A stretch of 64,000 nt of DNA from Epichloe hybrida (Eukaryota > Ascomycota > Sordariomycetes > Hypocreales > Clavicipitaceae), in NCBI GenBank assembly GCA_019022495.1, contig JAFEKR010000001.1:6944001-7008000 (forward strand). Reading direction: 5' to 3'. The notes beneath the pieces are model-generated. The model worked only from the letters and a program-made list of their open reading frames with translations, made no database searches and was not told where the DNA came from. Numbering within the stretch: position 1 is the first letter of the stretch; each line of letters begins with the position of its first letter. Shown piece by piece: positions 11,388 to 22,497 of the stretch. Made by a program: the position numbers and the translations under genes.

Positions 11388-12658
11388 ATGCTGTCCTTCA
11401 AACACTTTGTGCGTCTACGACATTGGATTGCTGCGTTGCTATCTCGATTATGGCGACGCTTACTTCCCCTAACCGATGTTCCTGACACGGCCCAGGAGCC
11501 GGTCACGGGCAAAATAGCTGGCGACGCGACCCCAAATGACGAATATCTTGCGCTAACCGACGACGCAGTAGCAAAGGCCAGTGATGATTTTGTCGAATCG
11601 CTACTTCCAAGAAAAATCGAGGCATTGGCATCACGCCACAACGGCGAAAGAAGCTGTCGTGTCACGGGACAAGCCAGAGGCTCGTTCGTATCAAAACAAG
11701 TATACCAGTGGCCAAGATCCACGCATACGGGAACGGGGAAAAGCTGACGGCGAGTCCCACGACGACGCAAATGTTCATTATCCTGGATTACATACCAGGG
11801 ACTTCTCTTGCCAAGAAAGAGCTGCTCCACGCTCACAGCACGATCAAGACCAATTTCTTTCGCCAACTGCTCGGCTATCTAGCAGAGCTTTGGTCTATAG
11901 AGCTGCCTGCCATTGGTTCGCTGATGCCAAGCGGGGACGCGTCACAGCCGATGGTTGGCCATCTCCTTATCACTCAGTCTTCAAACGATGCTCGCCGAGA
12001 TTTGCCAACAAGCTTTGTATCCGCCAAGGCATTTGTGGAGTCCCAATTCGACCTCATTTCCAGCCATCTACTTGCACCGCGACATGATCACCCGGAGGAC
12101 GAGGTCCGATACGATATGTTTTGTATTAGCAGCATGAACAAGTCCTTCAGCAGCGTCATAAACCCCGAATTCGACAATGGTCCGTTTGTTCTCAGCCATC
12201 CGGACCTACGGCCAAGCAACATCATCGTCAACAATGAGATGGAGATTGTCGCCTCATTGATTGGCAATTTACGAGCGAGCGCAGTCCCTCGCCAGCTTTG
12301 CACGCCGCCGTCGTGGGTCACGGGCCATATGTGGACCGAATATGCCAAGTTATTCCTCTTCCAGTTTTCGATAGCCCTGGCTCTAGATAAACAGCTCCCC
12401 AAACAGCTCCACCAAGAGTGGCGCGACCTGTCGAGTACCTCTTTTCACGTCGCTCATATTATTCGTCGCCCCGCCGACCTTAATCGCGTCTTTAAGAATT
12501 ATTTTGCCAAGGGACAAGACGCGAAAGAGCTCGACAAGGCCGAAGCCGAGCTCTTCCAAGACCCAAAACTTGCTTCAGAGGCTCAGAGAATAGCTGAACG
12601 GAACATGCAGTACACAGAGTATTTGAAAAGCCAGGGAAGGTATATGAAAATGTCGTAG
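11388..12658 (+). pseudogene. APH-like phosphotransferase, frameshifted and lacking the catalytic DxE motif
   Basis: Two frames together make a fungal APH-like protein. The first (ATG 11388 to about 11700) gives an N-terminus ending CRVTGQARGSF, which is the start of the glycine loop. The second (from about 11708 to the stop at 12658) resumes at VAKIHAYGNGEKL with TQMFIILDYIPGTSL (hinge), then FVLSHPDLRPSNIIV (intact HPDLxxxNI catalytic loop), then the QLCTPPSWVTGHMW and EELR-type C-lobe typical of the family. Between the two frames about 50 expected residues, including the Lys strand, are missing, and no plausible intron (only 21 bp between GT and AG) restores them. The metal-binding stretch that should read like GIIDWEWA here reads SLIGNLRAS, so the Asp is gone. 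A pseudogene is most likely; a shortened pseudokinase is possible. Confidence 0.7.
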
Positions 12659-14202
12659 ACGCGGCAGCTGTGCACTACCGGAGGGAGGAGGAGATGGAAC
12701 AGAACATAGTTCGGTGGGTACTTTAGCTCCATGAGTTAAGGGACGAAGGGTAAACGGCTAGGCGAAGAGCTATCAGCTGCGCCGCATAGCGTTGATGTGA
12801 CTGTTTCTATGGTTGTGCTCATGGATGTAATTGTGCACAGCCGGCGTTCTGCTTCTCAAGTGCGTCAACGTCGCGAGAGTTTGCCCTTCTTCCCCTGAAC
12901 TTTGCTACGTAGTTTAGGTACCGAGTACTCCCTCCCACTGTAGACGGCTCAACCATCGACCTGCAGACGTGGATCCGTCGAAGGTCCCGATGTCTCGCGA
13001 TGATGGCAGCTTGCACAACTCTATTATGAGCTGGCAGATAGGTACTTTGGTGATTATAGGTTCTTTAGGTGCTGGTGGAGGTATTTTAGGTTTGGATGAA
13101 GCGGTGAGTTGCTTAAAGAAACAAGTGAGCTGAAACACAGCTTCGTCTTCTGTTCCAGTGAGAGGGAATTGGTCTTCCCCCACCAGAACGCTTTCCAGCG
13201 ATGACGATTCAGTTGATTCAGTATCTCTCAGCCTTTGTGCTGCAAGAGAACATACCAGTTTACGATTTGGGATCAGTGGGATTTCGAGGATTGCAAATGA
13301 TCAACGCCGACGGCCGAGAGAACGGGGTCACCCACTTTGTGTCGATGAGGGTAACCTAGGCCCGGGACAACATCTCATCAGCAGAGCACCCACTCTGATG
13401 TTTGATGAACTCCTCCATCAGGATATCAGCAATGAATGAAGCATTCAAGTCTCTATATGTATAAAAGGTCCGCATGACTTCCTCCACCATGACCAGGTCG
13501 TTCCAGGTAACTCAGTTTTCCGAATCATCCGAATCAAAACTCATCCTTGGACCCTGACGAAGCATTATCTGGGGACATGTCCACATCATCCTAACCGGTA
13601 TATCTCTCCAGGATCGCAGGCTCAGCCAGACAGAGCATCACTTTCTGTCGGCCAGACAGAGCCACCGGAGGTCCCTTGATGGACACAACCTCATGTCCAC
13701 GCTCTTTGACTCCAATTGTAAGCTCCGAGTTCCTGATGTCGAACTTCGCACCCACATCATAGACAAAAAAGCGGACATGGAAACTCTTGAGTCGGTTGCT
13801 CAGGGTGCTCTGTGGGTTATAACGTTGATCTCAGAAACTACGCCACCTTCGAAGAAACGAAAGGGGATGCCCCTCAATGAGATGTGGGCGGATGAGGCCT
13901 CAACTCCTGAGGCTGCCCCCCCCCCCCCCCAACAGCAATCATGCATGGTCCCGCCAATCGTCCTCAAGCCCACCAACAAAGTGCTCCATCCAGCACAACT
14001 CCCGATTCGCCTACGCGCCAGCGCCCCGCCAAAAAAAAAATATCATTCCAGCTCAAAATTTCCAGCTTTACGAAATCCAGGTCCTCTCGTGAGCAGGCAA
14101 AGAACAGAAAAGGACGCCTGAAAAAGCACCCCCAGCCTCGCCAACACCATCCCACCTCTGAATAAATCACAATAATAATAACAACCCCGCACATCCCCAG
14201 CC
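12659..14202. other. Gene-poor interval with possible coding remnants
   Basis: No intact gene supported. On the minus strand about 13535-13800 there is an uninterrupted coding-like stretch (see separate entry). A C homopolymer lies at 13918-13930 and an A run at about 14030-14041. The last 100 bp before 14203 probably include the NOP6-like promoter or leader. Confidence 0.4.
13535..13800 (-). pseudogene. Possible degraded coding remnant of unknown family
   Basis: Reading the minus strand from about 13800 gives RLKSFHVRFFVYDVGAKF, then DIRNSELTIGVKERGHEVV and SIKGPPVALSGRQKVMLCL, ending ERYTG followed by a TAG, with the frame continuing to DDVDMSPDNASSGSKDEF and a stop near 13535. Amino-acid composition looks like real protein, but there is no ATG, no recognisable family and a stop within. 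It may be the 3' end of a decayed gene. Function unknown. Confidence 0.3.
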
Positions 14203-15219
14203 ATGAAGAGCAAACGCGCGCGCGAAGCCGCCACCGAGCCCGAAGACGTCCCCACAGAGAAGAAGCAGAAGCGCAAGCGCGACGACGACGACGACGAAGC
14301 CGACGCCGACGCCGACGCCCAAGCGAAGCGGAAAAAGGCCAAGAAGGACAAGAAGAAGGGCCAACAAGAGACGAGGAAGGAGAAGAAGGACAAGCGCAAG
14401 GATCTGCAAGACTTGCCGGACGAAGACGTCGAGAATGACGCTGCCGCCGGCGTCGTCACCGGGGACCTCGATGCCAAGAACGACGCGCCTGCCTCCAGGG
14501 GGCCCAAGAGCGACAAGACAAAGGGCGTGAGAACAGACGACAAGCCGAAGAAGGACGGAGATGGCACTGGAGCCGAAAAGGAGAGGAAGAAGAAGAAGGA
14601 CGCGCCCACGCCCGCAGAAGACACCACCAGCGGCGACGACGCAGGCGGCAAGAAACAAAGACACATCGTCTTCGTGGGCAACCTCCCCTTTAGCGCGACG
14701 GCCGAGACGATAAGGGCGCATTTCGCGTCGCTGGGCCCCATCTCGGTGCGGTGCCTGAGGAACAAGGGCGACGCGAATCCGTGCAGGGGCATCGCCTTCG
14801 TCGAGTTCCCCTGCGTGCGGACCATGAGCACGTGCCTGGATAAATTCCACCACACTGTTTTCGAGGATGGCGTTTCGGCGGGGAGGAAGATTAACGTGGA
14901 GTTGACGTGGGTTTTTAACTTTTTCACAACATGTTATCATGGACCGAGGGGGGGGATATAAGAGCTAATCTAGACTTTTCACAGCGCCGGCGGCGGAGGC
15001 GGCACCAAGTTCCGGAAAGACAGGATTCGAGAAAAGAATAAGAAGTTGGATGAGAATAGGTCCAAGCGCATTGAGAAGGAGAAGGCTGCAAAGGTGGAAG
15101 GCGGCGGCGGCAGTGGTGGTGGTGGTGGTGCCAAGGAAGAGCGGGATGGTGATGGTGATGCCCGGGGGGGTGGGATTCACCCGAGTCGGTTGGCGATGAA
15201 TCCGAGCTTGGCGAAGTAA
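14203..15219 (+). CDS. NOP6: NOP6-like nucleolar RRM protein
   Basis: RNA-binding protein of the Nop6 family, which assists early assembly of the small ribosomal subunit in the nucleolus. Exons 14203-14906 and 14985-15219 with a 78-nt intron (GTGGGT/CAG) are in phase; 312 aa. The start is the first ATG before a Lys/Arg/Asp-rich low-complexity half (about residues 1-150) made of KK and DDDD blocks. A single RRM follows, with RNP2 HIVFVGNLPF and RNP1 CRGIAFVEF. After the RRM comes a Gly-rich linker and KFRKDRIREKNKKLDE, the basic tail shared by Nop6 proteins, ending with HPSRLAMNPSLAK. Length and arrangement match filamentous-fungal orthologues better than the shorter yeast protein. No neighbouring gene is functionally linked. 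Confidence 0.85.
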
Positions 15220-16306
15220 TGTGTAAAAGTAGGGGGTGGGATGTTGGTCCATGTTGGGGGATGGGGATAATAACCCCTTCCGTTCAACATCCTGGTGATG
15301 CATTTACTTGGGCGGCTTTAGATTTGGTTTGGTCGTCAAGGGACAGAATAGCAGGGAGGGATACAGACCTGCCAGCATGGTTGGATATCTGTCATAATAT
15401 CTCGTTGGTGCACACCCAAGGCTCTCAGGATGCCTCCGGAAAAAAAAAAAAAAAAAAGACACGTGGGGCTTGGAAACACCATGTCCTCGGAGACAGTAGC
15501 ATCGCAGAGGAACATGACATGATCTTTCAGGGTGAGAGATGCCTACACCTCGATTCACGTACCTCGAATAAACAACGCTGGGGATTGCTCCACTGACAAG
15601 AAAAACTGCACAGGCAGGCAGGCATCAGCAAGACCCAAGGGTCCAAGCAAACGTCATGTATGCTTTCTACAGACCAAGAGTATGAACATGGCATGTCCGT
15701 CCTTGAGAATAGAGAGTGAAGCGTGCAAAGACGGGCACTGCCGAGAACGGGAAACTGGTAAACATTAAAAATAAAAAGATGTGACTCATTTGCAACAACG
15801 TGACATCAAGACGAGACGAGACAAGACAATATAAGAAAAAAGAAGAACAAAACACGGGGCGTCGAACCCCCTTGAGACGTTTTTATCATCCATTCCATCC
15901 AGCATTTGCTCCCCCTCCTCTTCGACGAGAATAAAAAAAAAATAGAGTAAAAACAACATGTCTCGTCTTGTCTTTCGTTTCGCTAAATCGGTCTATTTGC
16001 GCTGAAGATTGAGGAGAACCCCAATTCATAAAAACAAACTTGCGGGTTGAACGCCTCCTCCAGATATTATGTTCTTGTGTGAAAAGGTTCGTTGCAAGTA
16101 TTCGAGACTCGATTAAGTATGGAGCTCCGATTGGAGATCACTGCTGTCACAAGTGTCGCGATATGTGTTGTCTCGTCCTTTCGTCGCTTCGCATCGCCGG
16201 GGAAAAGAAATGGGGTTTGAATTTGATTTTCTTTCATCGTCGATGGGAACATCTCTTTCCGCTGGTCTTCTGCTCTTGTTCGTGTAATTTTTTTTTTCCG
16301 TCTCTC
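15220..16306. other. Intergenic between NOP6-like and Rac (convergent)
   Basis: No gene seen. It contains an A homopolymer at about 15440-15456 and AT-rich 3' flanks. The part adjoining 16306 is the 3' UTR side of the Rac gene. Open frames here are short and featureless. Confidence 0.45.
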
Positions 16307-17389
<1,083 letters not shown>

Positions 17390-18774
17390 TGTGTAGCGAC
17401 ACTGGAGAATATGCAAAGGTACGCGGCTTTGTCGTGAGCTGAGCAGATGCGGCGGAGGGCGACTTTGGTGGCGACAGGCGACAGGCGACAGGCGACAAGG
17501 CGACAAGGCGTGAGGCGTGAGGCGTGAGGAGAGGAGGAGGTGGTGGCTGGTGGCTGGTGGTTGGTGGTTCAACCGGTGGTTGGTGGAGGGAGGTCGAGCG
17601 TTTCGCACCAATCTTGGATTATTGGTGGTGTATTAGAATCGGCTGAGCCAGCTGGGGAGGAGGAAGAAGGGGGGGGTCGATGAGCGATGAGGGAGCGGCA
17701 CGGGAGCGGCTACGACGAACAGGGCGATCAATTGATCGACGAAAGTGCCCGGGTCAATAATCAACATCTGGAGTATGGTCGGTGCTTTACAAATTAAACA
17801 CGAAGGAAACCGATTACGGAGTACATATGTGGGAGGCTGGGCTGGGTTGGGCAGAGAGAGCAGCTGCAAAGGTGAGGCCAGGTGAGGCCAGGTGAGGCCA
17901 GACGCGAGTTTCAAGTACTGCCACTGCGTCCGAGTGTTGAGTCTTGGAAACGGCGTCGCCAGCTAGCTTCGTGCCCTTGTTCCTCACACTGGCTGAAACA
18001 AGTGCAGGAACTTTATGCAACGTCACCACGAAACAACCGATGATGATGATGAGTCCCGATCCGGCGAAAGCAGGAGTGCAAGTGCAAGTGCAAGCATCAG
18101 GGGCCCGACCCGAAGAGTGAAACCGAGTATCACATCAAATGCAAGCCGGGATGTGATCGGGGAAAGCCGACCATGCGCCGCAAGGCATGCATGCACTGGC
18201 TTGTTTTGGCAGGCCTCCCTCAAAGTGTTAAAAAAAAAAAAAAAAAAAAATGTTTCGTTCAACGAAAAGAAATTTCGACCCAATTGTGTTCGCCGAGTAT
18301 GTTGTACACTATTATGTTGTACAACAAGCTTGCATGGGTCAAGTCCGCATGATTCGCAGCGCAAGTGCTCACAGGCCAAGTTGGTGTAATAGAACGTTTC
18401 ATGTTCTTCTAGTCAGGTGAGAGGAGAGTCAGAACAAATGAACCCGGAAGCCGTGTTTCTGGGAAATGGGATCCGACTACTAGTCCCGGGAGAAGAAAGT
18501 TGCCAATGGGGTAAAGGGACGTGCATGTCCGTATCGCGTGAATTGAGATATTGCTATGACTGAGAAATCTATTTCTGCCATTGCTCATGTATGTAGCTTT
18601 CCACCATTGTTACGCAGGAAACAGGAGGGAATCTCGAGCAGCAACCCCTTCCATGACCCCCTCAGCGAAAGAAAAAAAAAAAAAAAAGGAAAAAAAAAGG
18701 AAAAAAAAAGTTCACACAGTAGAGTAGGCATGATCAAATCAGGACACACATCTTTTGCGGTTGAACATGGCCCC
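17390..18774. other. Intergenic with several short tandem repeats
   Basis: Upstream of Rac. It contains tandem GGCGACA-type and GGCGTGA-type repeats (about 17465-17530), GGTGGCTGGT-like repeats (about 17540-17590), a 10-bp GGTGAGGCCA unit three times (about 17871-17900), AGTGCA repeats (about 18073-18096) and A homopolymers at about 18231-18250 and 18672-18710. No gene seen. Confidence 0.5.
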
Positions 18775-19416
18775 TCAAGTGATGACTTCTTCATCTTTTA
18801 GCATATCCCACGTAGCCGGTCTTGATATGTCGAACTGACCCAGGCCATCGAATCGGTGGCTTGATTTTTTATGGTCGACATACCACATGGCTTTGTCTCG
18901 AATAACATCCCAGTCATCAACTCGGGAGCCAAGGGCATATGGATCGAGCGAAGCCAGATGGATTGCTTCGCGCACCCATGCAACGCAATTCCATCCGTCT
19001 TTACCAGAACGCAATGGCACTTGTCGTAGGATGCGCTCGAGTCGTTGAAGATCCGACACCTTTGCGACAACGACACGTGCCAGCAGCATTGATGCACGAT
19101 CACACTCAGCAGAGTATTGCCATTCTGATCTGGCAGTTTCTGGTTCGCCTTCTATGACGAGCTTCTGCTTGACATGATACATGATGTGGTGATAGCCAGA
19201 CTTGGGATCTCGTTTGGGGCCAGACAGCAGAGCCCAGTGATATCTGTAACAGGGCCGGCAAAGCAAGAGGGGTCAGTTGAAATCAGGATAAAACAGCATG
19301 CCGGGAATTGATTCTTGTATTTTGGGGGTCACTCACGAATCTTCTTTCCCTGGCATCTTTGGCGACCCTCCGCGAACATAAAGTCCGATGTAAAGGCGAG
19401 TCTTGTTGCAAGACAT
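18775..19416 (-). CDS. Small fungal DUF6914-like protein
   Basis: Two exons, 19416-19337 and 19243-18775, with a 93-nt GTGAGT/CAG intron and matching phase, give 182 aa. The N-terminus MSCNKTRLYIGLYVRGG followed by KMPGKEDSYHWALLSGPK is characteristic of a widespread but uncharacterised fungal family annotated as DUF6914; that name is from memory. Further conserved features are YHVKQ, the LLARVVVAKV helix, the RIL-QVPLR segment and WNCVAWVREA, in which the Cys and nearby residues could be functional. No signal peptide or membrane segment. The molecular role is unknown. Start chosen at the ATG of MSCNKT, since upstream sequence in frame is not family-like. Confidence 0.75.
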
Positions 19417-19975
19417 GCTCGCCAGAGAAAAATGCGTCGTGCCACAGCAGAGGTTGACGAATGGCATAGCTTCCCCGTGTACCTGCTTGCCTTTTGTTCC
19501 CTCCTCTTCTTTTGCTTGTTGGGAGTTGAAATGAGGAAAGTTTCCTGGAGCTAGCAGTCAAGTTATAAGAGGATGGCGCTAGCACGCACGTACGATGTCG
19601 GTAGGAAAAAGACGGTTCAATTTTCGCCCAAAAGAACTGTCATCGAGAATAGCGAAGGGAGATGGTGGGGAATGGTATTAAAAATAAGAAGGAAGAACAC
19701 AGTGAAACGAGGTGCCGTCGAATATCTTCAGTGACACAGAGAGAAGCTATGAGAGACAGAAGAGAGCGAGGGAAAAGGCGCCTCTTGCGTACTCCGCAAA
19801 GCAGCAGCCAGCCACGCAAGGCTGGCGATGGAGACGTATTCACAAAAAAGGACCATGCCAACCCTGCAAGCCGGTGAGTTGATAGGTCACACGAGGGCTG
19901 TAGACTCGTAGGCTTGTAGCCGACACCGACGCAATCTTCCGCCGCTTGATATGATGGCGTACAGGGCTGGATGGA

Positions 19976-20072
19976 CGGGACGGGACGGGACGGGACGGGA
20001 CAGGGCATGCCATGCCATGCCATGCCATGACATGAACATGAACATGAACATGAACATGAACATGAACATGAA
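19976..20072. repeat. Adjacent short tandem arrays (GGGAC, CATGC, AACATG)
   Basis: Three different microsatellite-type arrays lie almost back to back: five GGGAC units, then about four CATGC units, then about seven AACATG units. The units grade into one another, which suggests slippage with point changes rather than separate origins. Any open frame across them is repeat translation, not a gene. Confidence 0.85.
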
Positions 20073-20480
20073 TGTGAGCTTGCACCTGAATGTGAGCCTG
20101 AACATGAACCAGGACATGACATGGCGTGGCCAGGATGTCAAGATGCCAAGAGGAGGTATTCGGGAGTGCCCAGCCACCAGGAGGCAGGCACGGCTAATGC
20201 CAGAGGAGACGAGACTGACTGATACATGTACGGACGTATCTACGGTAGAATCAATCAATTGGAAGGAGCACTGGTTCTGGTCCCTTGCCCTCACCTTCCA
20301 CAGGAGACAGTAGATTAGCCAGACCAGACCGCAAATGACTGTGTCAAGACTCGAGAGCATCAGACGCTCCCAAAGCGCCGCTTGTTGAGTCTTTCGACCA
20401 GTTGACTTGTGCAATTTCGGCAATAGGCCCGAAGCTGGCCCCCAGCAGGTTCAACTGACCAAGACGAGCCGGGAGGGGCC

Positions 20481-20510
20481 TGGCTGGCTGGCTGGCTGGC
20501 TGGTTGGCTG
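20481..20510. repeat. TGGC/GGCT tetranucleotide repeat
   Basis: About seven consecutive copies of a GGCT-type unit, with one variant (GGTT). Intergenic. Confidence 0.8.
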
Positions 20511-21352
20511 TCTGCAAGTGTGCGTGAGGTCATCAAAGGCGCCAGACATCAATCTTGATATGGTTCAAATGCCGCACATCGCATAGGACTTATCGCTGAC
20601 CCATTGCGGCTTCTCAGGATACCCAGCTCAGGTCAGTATTCACTGACAAGCAGTCCATATACTGCTACAGATGGCATGTACAGCATGTAATCCGTATCAA
20701 GTACAGGAAAGGATAAAAACAAAGCAGATGGATCCTTCGTCGCCCTCATCTTCATCGAGACGCGTCTCCCGTCCTTCGCGTCGTCCATGTTTGCTGTTTG
20801 ACGTCGCCCGCAAACAGCCTGGTCGTTACGACTTGGGAATGCCTGCTTGCTTGATGATGATCAGGTACCACACACCATGAAGGGTGAGATTCAGGAACCC
20901 GAACCGCCTTTCTTGCAGTTTGTACGGAGTATACCGCGTGAATATAGAAAATACATTACGGAGCATACTCTCGGGGGGGCTAGCAATCAATTAGCAGCGA
21001 GATGTCCGATACGACATGCGCAGATGCCGAGTCGTGGCGTCCACCCCGTGTTGGAGGTATTCAGGGGAGATGCGCATCTATCTGCCAGGGCCTTCCTTGT
21101 CCGGGGACTCCTGGGGGAAAGGACATTGTTGATTGATCAATCAGAAGAAAAAAAAACACTCGTACTACGGAGTAGAGCGGTCAACCCTGCATAAAGCAGC
21201 GTTGCGAATCCCGTCTGGTTCTGTCCGTTGCGACTGTTTGGTGAGGCGGACGAAATTGAAACGAGGCAGCTGGTGGTCTGAGTTGTGACAATTGTGACGG
21301 GACGGCACTGGCATATTAGTTCGAGACAAAAGCTTCCTCACAACTTTTACTA

Positions 21353-21489
21353 ATCTCCTTAGGCTTCATACACCTTGTGGAGTCACGTTAACTAGGGTCT
21401 GTATGTATCCAATGGGATAAAAGTAAACTCGAGATACATACAATTTGCGGGGCCCACGGATCCACAAGGTGTATGAAGCCTAAGGAGAT
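21353..21489. repeat. Perfect 29-bp inverted repeat (foldback), 79-bp spacer
   Basis: The arm at 21353-21381 and the arm at 21461-21489 are exact reverse complements over 29 bases, beginning ATCTCCTTAGG and ending CTTGTGGA. The spacer is 79 bp. It has the look of a small foldback element or a very short MITE. It contains no coding sequence. I could not define a convincing target duplication. Confidence 0.75.
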
Positions 21490-21519
21490 AACTTACTACA
21501 TAAATGAAGGACGTGGTTA

Positions 21520-21876
21520 TCAGGCAAACGCGTAAGCGTAAATAGCACCCCCTAATGTGGCTGGTGGCTGCTAGTAACCAATACCGGGCTCACAGCAAAT
21601 TTTACGGTGGACCTAGTCGTTAGACCTAATATTTTCCATAGTAATTCCCTCCCTCCGCACACATCACTAATAAGCATTATCACAATCATAAGAGAGGACT
21701 ATAGCAGAGGCAGCGCTGCAGGTAAAAATAATTTAGCTAGGGCAGGGGGTGGTTAGGGAGCGGTTAGACACTTAGTACAGAGTTACTATATAATTCACTA
21801 TAGGCGGCCGGTATTGGTTGTCGCAGCCACCTTAGCCACATTAGGGGGTGCTATTTACGCTTACGCGTTTGCTTGA
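21520..21876. mobile_element. MITE with long TIRs and TA target duplication (Tc1/mariner-type)
   Basis: The 357-bp element starts TCAGGCAAACGCGTAAGCG and ends with the reverse complement of TCAAGCAAACGCGTAAGCG. The terminal inverted repeats match over at least 43 bp with one difference near the tip, then continue with interruptions for about 20 bp more (through TAACCAATACCGG). It is flanked on both sides by TA (21518-21519 and 21877-21878), the target of Tc1/mariner/pogo/Fot1 elements. It has no transposase, so it would need a partner elsewhere. Confidence 0.8.
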
Positions 21877-21923
21877 TAGACGGGCCCTAAATGAATCGGC
21901 ACCCAGCCCGTCATATCAGGGAT

Positions 21924-21976
21924 TGGCAGGTGGCAGGTGGGGCGAATGGCAGGTGGGGCGAATGGCAGGTGGGGCA
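21924..21976. repeat. Tandem GGCAGGTGG/GGCGAAT minisatellite
   Basis: A unit of about 15-16 bp (GGCAGGTGGGGCGAAT) repeats roughly three times with shortened copies at both ends. It lies about 50 bp beyond the MITE. Confidence 0.7.
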
Positions 21977-22193
21977 GGTGGCAGCTCTTCAACAGCCACC
22001 AGACCACGACGCGTCCAGTCCCACTCAACTCAGACAACCTCTTGTCCCATCTCACCAAGATTCATCGACCAACGTCCTGATGCCCGGCGAGCTCGCTACG
22101 ACTCGTCCCAATTGCACCCCAGACTGTAACTCGGCTCTGTCGCAGCCCCAAAAACCCAGTGCTCTACGTGACTGCTCACTTGGACTGGAGGCT

Positions 22194-22230
22194 GTAGGCT
22201 GTAGGCTGTAGGCTGTAGGCTGTAGGCTGT
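22194..22230. repeat. TAGGCTG heptamer repeat (five copies)
   Basis: Five perfect tandem copies of a 7-bp unit, about 270 bp upstream of the CENP-T start codon. Confidence 0.85.
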
Positions 22231-22497
22231 TGCCTCGATTCCAAATCGTCTTTTCGATACGCGAGATCGTGCCTATTCCGCTCGATGAATGAAGGCCTAG
22301 AAAATTGTGACGTGTGAAAAACGAGACGAATTTACTCGAGCGAACAGCTCATTAAACTTGTCACCAGAGTATCCAACAAACTTGCGCGCCTCGGTTCCGC
22401 ATCTGCGCCGCAGCTGTTACTCTCCGTGCCCTTGGGCCCCCCGAGGCATGGCCGCCGCGGCCTGTCAGCCGCATCAGCATCCCTACTCTCCAGCAGA

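Larger units (their letters stand above)
19417..22497. other. 3-kb repeat-rich intergenic region
   Basis: No supported gene. Contents: short tandem arrays (GGGAC at about 19976-20001, CATGC at about 20006-20028, AACATG at about 20031-20072, TGGC at about 20481-20510, a GGCAGGTGG/GGCGAAT array at about 21924-21976, TAGGCTG at about 22194-22230), an inverted-repeat foldback at 21353-21489 and a MITE at 21520-21876. The 3' end holds the CENP-T promoter. Confidence 0.6.

Noticed and set aside
12819..13439. Short open frames in the 12.8-13.4 kb gap
   Set aside because: No family resemblance and no consistent splice model.
14043..14940. Two long minus-strand open frames opposite the NOP6-like gene
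   Set aside because: They arise from the Lys/Asp-rich low-complexity exon; the RRM is on the + strand.
20000..20423. Long open frames through the GGGAC/AACATG arrays on both strands
   Set aside because: They are translations of tandem repeats with no start context, splice partners or family features.
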